Shown in pieces: positions 36,521 to 43,392 of a DNA stretch of 60,669 nucleotides. The notes under the pieces were generated by a model. It had not been told where the DNA came from and searched no databases. It worked only from the letters and a program-made list of their open reading frames with translations. Source of the DNA: Lentisphaerota bacterium (GTDB taxonomy: Bacteria > Verrucomicrobiota > Lentisphaeria > Victivallales > UBA1829). Within the stretch, counting starts at the first letter, position 1. The number at the start of each line of letters is the position of its first letter. Position numbers and translations under genes: made by a program. The stretch is from assembly GCA_015061915.1 (NCBI GenBank), contig SUVR01000002.1, positions 1 through 60,669 of the forward strand, in the 5' to 3' direction.

Positions 36521-37543
36521 ATGGCTGATAAAATTGGAAATGTCTGGGTGTTCATCGAACAGGAAGGCGGCAAAATCGCAGATGTCAGCCTCGAACTCGT
36601 GAGCAAAGGTAAAGAACTGGCGGAACGCCTCGGCGTCAAAACCGAAGCTGTCCTGCTGGGCAACAATGTGGAATCCTGCTGCTCCACCCTCTTTGAATAC
36701 GGCTGCGATACCGTTTATCTGGCGGAAGATCCCCGCCTCGAACCCTTCACCGTTCTGCCGTTTGCCAAGGTCATCATGGACCTGATCCGCACTTACAACC
36801 CGAACATCCTGCTTTTCGGAGCAACGATGAAGGGCAGAGAACTGGCTCCCCGCGTGGCTTCTGAAAAGCTCGCCGGTTTGACTGCGGACTGCACCGATCT
36901 CAAGATCGAAGACTTTGACGACAAGGTAAATGGCAAGTACTACACGGATAAGCTCATGCAGATCCGTCCTGCTTTCGGCGGCAACATCATCGCCACGATT
37001 GTGAATACCTGGGACGATCCCCAGATGGTCACGGTCCGCGAAGGCGTTATGAAGATGGGTACCCCCGAAGCCGGCAGAACCGGTGAGATCATCAAGGTGG
37101 ATGTGGCACTGACGGCGGAAGAAACCGTGGTCAAAGTCATTGAACGCATCCGCGAAGAAAAGTCTGTTGACCTGAAGGGTGCGCGTATCATCGTTGCCGG
37201 CGGTTACGGTGTGGGCAGCAAGGAAAACTTCAAGCTGATCCATGATCTTGCCAAGGCTCTCGGCGGTGAAGTGGGTGCTTCCCGTGCAGCGGTCGACGCC
37301 GGTTGGATCAACCACGATCATCAGGTGGGGCAGACCGGTGTCACGGTCCGCCCGAACCTGTACATCGCCTGCGGTATCAGCGGTTCCATCCAGCACTGCG
37401 CCGGTATGTCTGACAGCAAAAAGATCATCGCGATCAATACGGATCCGAACGCCCCGATCTTCTCCGTGGCACACTACGGGATCGTTGGCGACCTGAACCA
37501 GATCATCCCCATGATGATCAAAGCATACAAAGCAAAGGCGTGA
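36521..37543 (+). CDS. etfA: Electron transfer flavoprotein subunit alpha
   Basis: 340 residues from ATG 36521, 5 nt after etfB. The N-terminal domain (VWVFIEQEGGKIADVSLELVSKG) is followed by the FAD domain with the ETF-alpha signature (ARIIVAGGYGVGSKENFKLI, GWINHDHQVGQTGVTVRPNLYIACGISGS, AINTDPNAPIFSVAHYGIVGDL). The usual GGRG is GGYG here, a mild change. Highly expressed codon pattern. It forms a complex with EtfB and is in an operon with the dehydrogenase. Confidence 0.95.
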   Translation: MADKIGNVWVFIEQEGGKIADVSLELVSKGKELAERLGVKTEAVLLGNNVESCCSTLFEYGCDTVYLAEDPRLEPFTVLPFAKVIMDLIRTYNPNILLFGATMKGRELAPRVASEKLAGLTADCTDLKIEDFDDKVNGKYYTDKLMQIRPAFGGNIIATIVNTWDDPQMVTVREGVMKMGTPEAGRTGEIIKVDVALTAEETVVKVIERIREEKSVDLKGARIIVAGGYGVGSKENFKLIHDLAKALGGEVGASRAAVDAGWINHDHQVGQTGVTVRPNLYIACGISGSIQHCAGMSDSKKIIAINTDPNAPIFSVAHYGIVGDLNQIIPMMIKAYKAKA

Positions 37544-37554
37544 GGTGAACAGCT

Positions 37555-39273
37555 ATGTCCAACTTTTTCTCTGACAATAAAGACCTCCAGTTCACGCTGA
37601 AGAACATCAATCTTCAGGAAGTCATGGATCTGAAGGAAAACGGTTATACCGAAAACCAGAAATTTGATGATGCGCCGGTCAACTACGAAGATGCGCTCGA
37701 CAGCTTTGAACGGGTGCTGGATGTGATCGGTGACATCACCGGCGAACGCATCGCTCCCCGTGCGCGTCAGGTGGATGAAGAAGGTCCGAAGTTTGAAAAC
37801 GGCGTTGTGACCTATCACCCGCTGACCGTGCAGAACCTGAAGGACCTGCGTGCTGCCGGCGTGATGGGCGTGATGCTCCCCCGTGAATACGGCGGGCTCA
37901 ACTACCCCAACACCATCTACACCATGATGACGGAAATGGTGTCCCGCGCGGACGCCTCCCTGCAGAACCTTTTCGGGCTTCAGGACATTGCCGAAACGAT
38001 CTACGAATTCGGCTCCGATGAACAGCGCGCAAAATATCTGCCTGCTTTCGCCACCGGTGAAGCTGACGGCTCCATGGACCTGACCGAACCGGATTCCGGC
38101 TCCGACCTGCAGTCTGTCCGTCTGAGAGCGACTCAGGACGAAAACGGCAACTGGTTCCTGGACGGCAACAAGCGCTTCATCACCAACGGCTGCAGCCAGA
38201 CCCACCTGGTCCTTGCCCGTTCCGAAGAAGGCACCTCCGATGGACGCGGTCTCTCCATGTTCATCTGCTCCAAGTGTCCGGAACTGGTGGTCCGCCGCAT
38301 TGAACACAAAATGGGGATCCACGGTGTTGCCACTGCCGAACTGCAGTACAACCACGTTCCCGCCGAACTGTGCGGCAAGCGCAAAATGGGTCTGATCCGT
38401 TATGTGATGAGTCTGATGAACGGCGCCCGTGTGGCGATCTCCGCTCAGGCGCTCGGTATTGCGGAAGCTGCCTACCGCGAAGCCCGTCAGTATGCCAGCG
38501 AACGCGAACAGTTCAAGGTCACGATCGATCAGTTCCCGCCGGTTTACGATATGCTCGCCCGTATGAAAGCGAAACTGACTGCTTCCCGTGCGCTCCTGTA
38601 CGAAACAACCAAATGCGTTGACCTGCGCACCTGCTATGTCCACCGTTCCGAAAATCCGGCAACGGCAGATGCTGCAAGCAAAGCCGCTGCGAAGTACTAC
38701 ACGGAAGTTGCTGCGACCCTGACTCCCATGAGCAAGGCTATGTCCACTGAATCTGCCAACCAGATCTGCTATGACAACATTCAGATCCACGGCGGTACCG
38801 GTTACATGCACGACTTTGATTCCGAACGTCTGTACCGTGACGTGCGTATCACCAACATCTATGAAGGCACGACCCAGCTTCAGGTTGTCGCTGCCATCGG
38901 CGGTGTGATGAAACGCTCTCTGGACAAGATGATGAACGAACTCTTTGATGCGATCCCGGAAACGGATTTCACCAGCCCGCTGAAGGCGATCCTGAAGAAG
39001 GAATACGATCTGCAGCATGAAGCGGTTGATTTCATCGCAGAAAAGAAAGATCCGGATTACCACAACCTTCGCGCCAGAAGCATGGTGGAAAACGAAACGT
39101 TCCTGTTCGTTGGTCTGCTGCTCCTGCGTGACGCCCTCAAGGATTCCGACCGCGAAGCCGTTACGGAACGTTATATCCTCGACGGCGAAAAAGACTTTGA
39201 ACGCAACTACAAGCTGGTGATGAGCGATGACCGCTCCGTTATGGAAAAGCATCGCAGTATCATCGATTATTGA
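37555..39273 (+). CDS. Acyl-CoA dehydrogenase family protein
   Basis: 572 residues, flavoprotein. The N-terminal helical domain, the FAD-binding sandwich (DLTEPDSGSDLQSVRLRA, WFLDGNKRFITNG) and the C-terminal helical domain (MNGARVAISAQALGIAEAAYREARQYASEREQF) are all present. The catalytic base is Glu437 in IYEGTTQLQ, the class position of medium- and short-chain enzymes. About 130 extra C-terminal residues after that place it with the larger 560-600-residue group (DUF1974-like or AcdA type). It presumably feeds EtfAB. The direction (oxidation or reduction of enoyl-CoA) is not decidable here. Confidence 0.92.
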   Translation: MSNFFSDNKDLQFTLKNINLQEVMDLKENGYTENQKFDDAPVNYEDALDSFERVLDVIGDITGERIAPRARQVDEEGPKFENGVVTYHPLTVQNLKDLRAAGVMGVMLPREYGGLNYPNTIYTMMTEMVSRADASLQNLFGLQDIAETIYEFGSDEQRAKYLPAFATGEADGSMDLTEPDSGSDLQSVRLRATQDENGNWFLDGNKRFITNGCSQTHLVLARSEEGTSDGRGLSMFICSKCPELVVRRIEHKMGIHGVATAELQYNHVPAELCGKRKMGLIRYVMSLMNGARVAISAQALGIAEAAYREARQYASEREQFKVTIDQFPPVYDMLARMKAKLTASRALLYETTKCVDLRTCYVHRSENPATADAASKAAAKYYTEVAATLTPMSKAMSTESANQICYDNIQIHGGTGYMHDFDSERLYRDVRITNIYEGTTQLQVVAAIGGVMKRSLDKMMNELFDAIPETDFTSPLKAILKKEYDLQHEAVDFIAEKKDPDYHNLRARSMVENETFLFVGLLLLRDALKDSDREAVTERYILDGEKDFERNYKLVMSDDRSVMEKHRSIIDY

Positions 39274-39294
39274 TCAAACAGGAGATAAGAAAGT

Positions 39295-39564
39295 ATGAAT
39301 AACGAATATCTCGCCCGCGCAAAAGAACAGATCTCTGATGCAAAAACGCTGATCATTCTTGCCTCCAAGCGTGCTCGCGCCCTCGCCTACGGCGCACGCC
39401 CCATGGTCCGCTGCAAAGAAGAAAATTTCCTGGATGTGGCTCTGCTGGAAATCGCAGAAGGTTTGCTCCAGGTGACCTATGAAGACGGTCCCGGCGATGA
39501 TCTGCTGAAAGAACTGGAAGCTGCCAAAGCAGCTGCCGCTCCGGTGGTCAAGCCCCAGGAATAA
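39295..39564 (+). CDS. rpoZ: RNA polymerase omega subunit
   Basis: 89 residues. The core LIILASKRARALAYGARPMV...NFLDVALLEIAEGLL matches the omega/RPB6 signature (RAR-x-L and AL-x-EIAEG). A short Ala-rich acidic tail follows. It assists assembly of RNA polymerase beta-prime. It lies 21 nt after the acyl-CoA dehydrogenase gene with RBS AGGAG and appears to be the last gene of the etf operon; in most bacteria it follows gmk. Confidence 0.88.
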   Translation: MNNEYLARAKEQISDAKTLIILASKRARALAYGARPMVRCKEENFLDVALLEIAEGLLQVTYEDGPGDDLLKELEAAKAAAAPVVKPQE

Positions 39565-39582
39565 GCTGTAAGACAGCTGAAG

Positions 39583-39619
39583 ATACAGGATAATGTACCA
39601 GAAGTGCGTTATCCTGTAT
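39583..39619 (+). terminator. Terminator after rpoZ
   Basis: Perfect 11-bp arms ATACAGGATAA (39583-39593) and TTATCCTGTAT (39609-39619) followed by a T-rich tract. It separates the etf operon from purE. Confidence 0.75.
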
Positions 39620-39653
39620 TCTTGTTTGCACACGATAAAAATAAGAGGTTAAA

Positions 39654-40163
39654 ATGAGTACTGTTACAATTATCATGGGCAGCAAAAGTGACCTGCCCGC
39701 ACTGAAGGGTGCATTTGATACCTTAAAAGAATTCGGAGTCGACTGCGAAGGTCGGATCCTTTCCGCCCACCGCACTCCGGATGCCGCCGCTGAACTGGCA
39801 AAGAACGCCGAAGAAAATGGTACGAAAGTTCTGATCTGCGCTGCCGGAATGGCAGCCCATCTGGCGGGCGTGATCGCCGGGCACACGGTTCTGCCGGTCA
39901 TCGGCATTCCCATGGCATCCGCTCCGTTCAACGGGCTGGATTCCCTGCTGGCAATGGTCCAGATGCCTCCGGGGATCCCTGTGGCAACCGTAACTGCCGG
40001 TAACGCCGGCGGCAAAAACGCTGCCCTCCTGGCAATCCAGATGCTGGCACTTTCCGATCCGGAACTGATGCAGAAACTGAAAGACTTCCGTGTCAAACAG
40101 GCGGAAAAAGTTCTGGCAGACGACAAAGTTCTGCGTGAAAGCGGCTACTCTGCCCTGATCTGA
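39654..40163 (+). CDS. purE: N5-carboxyaminoimidazole ribonucleotide mutase
   Basis: 169 residues, class I PurE. It converts N5-CAIR to CAIR in purine synthesis. The motif IIMGSKSDLPALKGAF, the catalytic His in SAHRTP, AGMAAHLAGVIAGHT, PVIGIPM and the C-terminal ALLAIQMLAL are canonical. No partner purK is beside it. The next gene begins 17 nt downstream with a poor RBS, so co-transcription with the MBOAT gene is possible. Confidence 0.95.
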   Translation: MSTVTIIMGSKSDLPALKGAFDTLKEFGVDCEGRILSAHRTPDAAAELAKNAEENGTKVLICAAGMAAHLAGVIAGHTVLPVIGIPMASAPFNGLDSLLAMVQMPPGIPVATVTAGNAGGKNAALLAIQMLALSDPELMQKLKDFRVKQAEKVLADDKVLRESGYSALI

Positions 40164-40179
40164 CCTGAAAGTTTTTTTC

Positions 40180-40527
40180 ATGGTATTCTCCTCCTCCATA
40201 TTCCTCTTTGCATTTCTGCCGCTGGTGCTGCTGCTCTACTTCAACCCGTTGAACAGAGTCTCCGGGGCAACAAAACTTTTTGTTCTCTGTACAGCAGGGA
40301 TGCTGGGAATCATGTACTTTTCACCGGAGGATATACCAGTCTCATGGATCTTTTACGGAGCTGTAGCGCTGTTTGGACTTTACCTCTGCAAGGACTGGAT
40401 CAACCGACTCTGCGCGGCGCGGCACAGCACAGCACAGCACAGCACAGCACAGCACAGCACAGCACAGCACAGCACAGCACAGCACAGCACAGCACAGCAC
40501 GCTCTACACGGAATCTTGTTCTGCTGA
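40180..40527 (+). CDS. N-terminal part of the MBOAT O-acyltransferase, frameshifted by the CACAG tract
   Basis: 115 residues as read here. MVFSSSIFLFAFLPLVLLLYF is the typical first helix of AlgI-type MBOAT proteins. Two extra hydrophobic helices (residues about 32-48 and 55-75) follow, then HSTAQ repeats encoded by the pentanucleotide tract, and the frame stops 27 nt after it. In normal AlgI the helix RNLVLL follows the first helix within about ten residues; here that helix is in another frame (see 40344-41858). Deleting one 5-nt unit (or adding two) makes 40180-41858 a single frame of 557 (or 562) residues. It is probably the OFF state of a phase-variable gene rather than a dead fragment. 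Confidence 0.75.
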   Translation: MVFSSSIFLFAFLPLVLLLYFNPLNRVSGATKLFVLCTAGMLGIMYFSPEDIPVSWIFYGAVALFGLYLCKDWINRLCAARHSTAQHSTAQHSTAQHSTAQHSTAQHALHGILFC

Positions 40528-41858
40528 TCTTCAGTCTGGCATTCTATGCGTGGGGTGAACCGAAGTACATTCTGCTTCTGCTGGTCTCGATTCTGCTGAA
40601 CTACGGTATGGGGCTGTGGGTCGGAAAGTATCCGCAAAAGACCACGGGAAAATGGCTGGTGGGCGTGACGGTCCTCGCCAATGTTGCGATCTTCTTCTAC
40701 TTCAAGTATATGACCTTCGTCTTTACGGAGTTGAATGAAGCCTTCTCCCTTGACCTGCCGCTGAAAAATGTGGTGCTGCCCATCGGGATCAGTTTCTACA
40801 CCTTCCAGGCGCTGTCCTATGTGGTGGATGTGTACCGGGGCGAAGTGAAGTCCGAAAAGAATCCGCTGAAAGTGGGGCTGTACATTGCCCTGTTCCCCCA
40901 GTTGATCGCGGGTCCGATCGTGCGGTACAATACCATCGCAGCGGAACTGACGGACCGGAAAGAAACCTGGGATGATTTTTCCGCAGGTGCGGTCCGTTTC
41001 ACCACCGGTCTCGCCAAAAAGATGGTGCTTGCCAATCCCTGCGGATACATTGCAGATATGGCGTTCAATGCGCCGCAGAACGAGCAAACCGTGCTGCTCT
41101 GCTGGATGGGAGCGATCGCCTACACATTCCAGATCTATTTCGACTTTTCCGGTTACTCGGATATGGCGATCGGGCTGGGGCGTATGTTCGGATTCCATTT
41201 TCTGGAGAACTTCAACTTCCCGTACATCGCCAAAGGGATCACGGATTTCTGGCGGCGGTGGCACATCTCCCTTTCCACCTGGTTCCGGGACTATGTATAT
41301 ATCCCGCTGGGAGGCAACCGGAGCAGTTCTAAAATGCGGGTTCTGTTCAACCTGTTTCTGGTCTGGCTGCTTACCGGTGTATGGCACGGGGCAAACTGGA
41401 CATTCCTCTGCTGGGGTCTGTTCTACTTTGTGCTGCTGATGATCGAACGCTTTACCGGTCTCAACAAGAATCCCCGTTTCTTCTGCTATCTCTACACCCT
41501 GCCCTGCGTGATCGCGGCATGGGTCCTCTTCCGGGCAGAAACGATCTCTGCGGCATGGCGCTACCTGAAGACGATGTGCGGTCTGACAGATGCGCCTCTC
41601 TTTGCGCCCTACAATATCTTCGTGCTGGGTGAATATGCTCCTTTCCTGATTCTGGGAGCGATCTTCTCCCTGCCGATCCTGCCGGCATTGAAAGAACGGA
41701 ATTTCTATCTGGATAAGATCGGAAACAACGACTGCAGAATTGCAGCGGAAAAGACGTTGACTGTTGCCAGATTTGCTTCGATCATGTTCGTGTTCCTGCT
41801 GGCGGTTTCGTTCGTGGTCAAGAGTACGAACAACCCCTTTATCTACTTTAACTTCTGA
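40344..41858 (+). CDS. MBOAT family O-acyltransferase (AlgI-like), main part
   Basis: 504 residues in this frame, starting at an internal ATG 13 nt after GGAGG, then HSTAQ repeats from the CACAG tract, then a standard AlgI-type body. RNLVLLIFSLAFYAWGEPKYILLLLVSILLNY is the first conserved block. PIGISFYTFQALSYVVDVYRGE, QLIAGPIVRY, FDFSGYSDMAIGLGRMFGF and FWRRWHISLSTWFRDYVYIPLGGNR follow, and the invariant His is in GVWHGANWTF. Around ten membrane helices. It transfers acyl (usually acetyl) groups across the inner membrane to exported polysaccharide with the AlgJ/X-like partner downstream. The short protein from the internal start would lack the proper N-terminal helices, so it may be inactive or altered. 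Confidence 0.85.
   Translation: MDLLRSCSAVWTLPLQGLDQPTLRGAAQHSTAQHSTAQHSTAQHSTAQHSTARSTRNLVLLIFSLAFYAWGEPKYILLLLVSILLNYGMGLWVGKYPQKTTGKWLVGVTVLANVAIFFYFKYMTFVFTELNEAFSLDLPLKNVVLPIGISFYTFQALSYVVDVYRGEVKSEKNPLKVGLYIALFPQLIAGPIVRYNTIAAELTDRKETWDDFSAGAVRFTTGLAKKMVLANPCGYIADMAFNAPQNEQTVLLCWMGAIAYTFQIYFDFSGYSDMAIGLGRMFGFHFLENFNFPYIAKGITDFWRRWHISLSTWFRDYVYIPLGGNRSSSKMRVLFNLFLVWLLTGVWHGANWTFLCWGLFYFVLLMIERFTGLNKNPRFFCYLYTLPCVIAAWVLFRAETISAAWRYLKTMCGLTDAPLFAPYNIFVLGEYAPFLILGAIFSLPILPALKERNFYLDKIGNNDCRIAAEKTLTVARFASIMFVFLLAVSFVVKSTNNPFIYFNF
40423..40500 (+). repeat. CACAG pentanucleotide tract, 15 full units plus CAC, inside the MBOAT gene
   Basis: Uninterrupted CACAG from 40423 to 40497 then CAC to 40500, 78 nt. 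In all three forward frames the tract encodes permutations of His-Ser-Thr-Ala-Gln without a stop, so any unit-number change only alters the frame after it. With 15 units the upstream frame meets a stop soon after; with 14 or 17 units it joins the conserved MBOAT frame. Such tracts mutate by slipped-strand mispairing. Confidence 0.95.
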
Positions 41859-41868
41859 GGAGCGGAAA

Positions 41869-43188
41869 ATGAACCACAAAGAACACCATGCGTTTGCGCT
41901 CTTCTTTCTGATCTTTCTGGCAGTCAGTTCTTTTCCTGTACTGTTTACGATCGTCCAGCACGCAAGAAGTAAGGCTTTACGGGGATACGATCAATGGTTG
42001 AAGAACCGGAACATTGAAGTTACCCAACCTGCCAAAACGATCAAAAGTCCTTACGGCGAAGAACTGCCGGAAACGCCGCCGGTGGTACAACCGCAGCGGA
42101 AGGGATGGGCAAACTCCCGATTCACGATCATCCGTCAACTGAAAGTATTTAAGAAATTACTGCTGCCGACACGGAAGTACATCGAACAGCTGGTAATCAA
42201 TACCTTCCCCTTCCGGGATGAATTTTCCACTTCCAATATGGCGTTCAAGTATCATCTCGGTATGAAAATGCCGATCGAAAAAGATGGCACGCTCCTTCTG
42301 CCAAACAAAAAAATGGCAGTAAAACTTTTCTTTTCGCCCGCTTTCTCACAAGGAGAAATAAACAAACTTCTCAAGTATAAAGAATTGTGCGACAAAAACA
42401 ATATAAATTTCTTTGTTATATTCCGCCCCTTTGATCAAGGTTTTCATCATGATTATTCAGAGCCGTATAAAGGACTGATATTAAACTACGGTCAAAAATT
42501 GGCTCAAAGGGCAGCTCAACTTGAAAAGCTCGACATAAAAACGTTTGAGCTTTATAAGGCAATGCGCAGTGAAATACCGGAAGAAAAATGGCAAAACTAT
42601 TGGTATCAGACCGATCACCACTGGAATGTGTATGGAGCTCTCTTAGGCGGAAAATTGATCGCAGATTATATGAATAAAAACTGCGGGACATCTTATGATT
42701 TAGCATACTTTGATCCGGAAATATACATCACAAAGCGATGGAAAAATTCTTTTGCAGGCTCATGGGGGAAAAAATTATCATTAAGTTATTGCAACAATAA
42801 AAGTGAAGATTTTGATATTCTCTATCCCCGTTTCGATACCGATTTCAGGATCGAAATACCAGCAATTAATTTCGTAAAACAAGGTGATTTTTCAGTCATG
42901 ACACTCCCTGCATGTATAAACTATGACCGATATCATGCATTTTTGTACAACGCATTTCTGAACGGAAACAGACCTTTAATCCGAATTATAAACAACAAGA
43001 TCCCGGAAGGGAAAAAGATCATCGTTATCAAGGATTCCTACAATAATCCAATGGTTCCATTTCTGGCATTGCAGACGAAAGAGGTCATTATGCTTGATCC
43101 CCGGCAATATCCCGAAAAAATGATCTGGCAAACTATTGAACAAGAAAAGCCGGATCTTCTGTTTATTATGTTTGGTGCCGGGCTTTGA
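41869..43188 (+). CDS. AlgJ/AlgX-like SGNH-type protein, partner of the MBOAT
   Basis: 439 residues from ATG 41869 (GAGGAGCGG upstream). One N-terminal membrane anchor (ALFFLIFLAVSSFPVLF) precedes a periplasmic domain. The DHHW motif is at residues 249-252 (TDHHWN), and the catalytic Ser is probably Ser390 in IKDSYNN, giving the acetyl-esterase/acetyltransferase fold of AlgJ and AlgX that places acetyl groups on polysaccharide. It follows the MBOAT stop by 10 nt. Between about 42300 and 43000 the DNA becomes strikingly AT-rich with A/T-ending codons, whereas both ends match the neighbours, suggesting that the catalytic core was exchanged by recombination. Confidence 0.82.
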   Translation: MNHKEHHAFALFFLIFLAVSSFPVLFTIVQHARSKALRGYDQWLKNRNIEVTQPAKTIKSPYGEELPETPPVVQPQRKGWANSRFTIIRQLKVFKKLLLPTRKYIEQLVINTFPFRDEFSTSNMAFKYHLGMKMPIEKDGTLLLPNKKMAVKLFFSPAFSQGEINKLLKYKELCDKNNINFFVIFRPFDQGFHHDYSEPYKGLILNYGQKLAQRAAQLEKLDIKTFELYKAMRSEIPEEKWQNYWYQTDHHWNVYGALLGGKLIADYMNKNCGTSYDLAYFDPEIYITKRWKNSFAGSWGKKLSLSYCNNKSEDFDILYPRFDTDFRIEIPAINFVKQGDFSVMTLPACINYDRYHAFLYNAFLNGNRPLIRIINNKIPEGKKIIVIKDSYNNPMVPFLALQTKEVIMLDPRQYPEKMIWQTIEQEKPDLLFIMFGAGL

Positions 43189-43218
43189 CCCGGCAGCCGG
43201 AAAAAACGGCGCAGTCCC

Positions 43219-43256
43219 GCGGAGTTGTGAGATCATGCTCACAACTCCGCTTTTTT
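43219..43256 (+). terminator. Terminator of the MBOAT/AlgJ operon
   Basis: Perfect 13-bp arms GCGGAGTTGTGAG (43219-43231) and CTCACAACTCCGC (43238-43250), followed by six T. It is 30 nt after the AlgJ-like stop. Confidence 0.93.
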
Positions 43257-43321
43257 ATGGCGGCGGCGCGCACAGGCGGCTCTTGCTGAACCGGCACCCC
43301 TCCTCCCCCGCGCCGCCGCCA

Positions 43322-43353
43322 TAAAAAAAAGGCATCAGCCGACGGCTGATGCC
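43322..43353 (-). terminator. Terminator of ppdK
   Basis: On the minus strand GGCATCAGCC (43353-43344 complement) pairs with its partner at 43331-43340, then a run of eight T (43330-43323). It lies about 40 nt after the ppdK stop. Confidence 0.93.
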
Positions 43354-43392
43354 TTGGGTCTGCGCCGTTTTCCGGCTGCCTGTTGTTTCTGC

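Larger units (their letters stand above)
43192..43380. repeat. Nested palindromic region between convergent operons
   Basis: Outer imperfect arms of about 25 bp (43192-43218 and 43356-43380, GGCAGCCGG...CGGCGCAG and its complement). Inner perfect 20-bp arms 43251-43270 and 43309-43328. Each half also contains its own hairpin (43219-43250 and 43331-43353). The whole 189 bp can fold into one long cruciform. The central 38 bp are C-rich without coding potential. Confidence 0.8.

Noticed and set aside
40423-40500. CACAG tract considered as a CRISPR array
   Set aside because: A 5-nt unit with no spacers; it is a simple sequence repeat.
40373-40558. 61-codon third-frame ORF through the CACAG tract
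   Set aside because: Open only because the tract has no stop in any frame; not a gene, though it is the frame reached when the unit number changes by one in the other direction.
40380-41879. 499-codon minus-strand frame opposite the MBOAT gene with AVLCC repeats
   Set aside because: Antisense of the CACAG tract and the MBOAT body; no start signal, no family.
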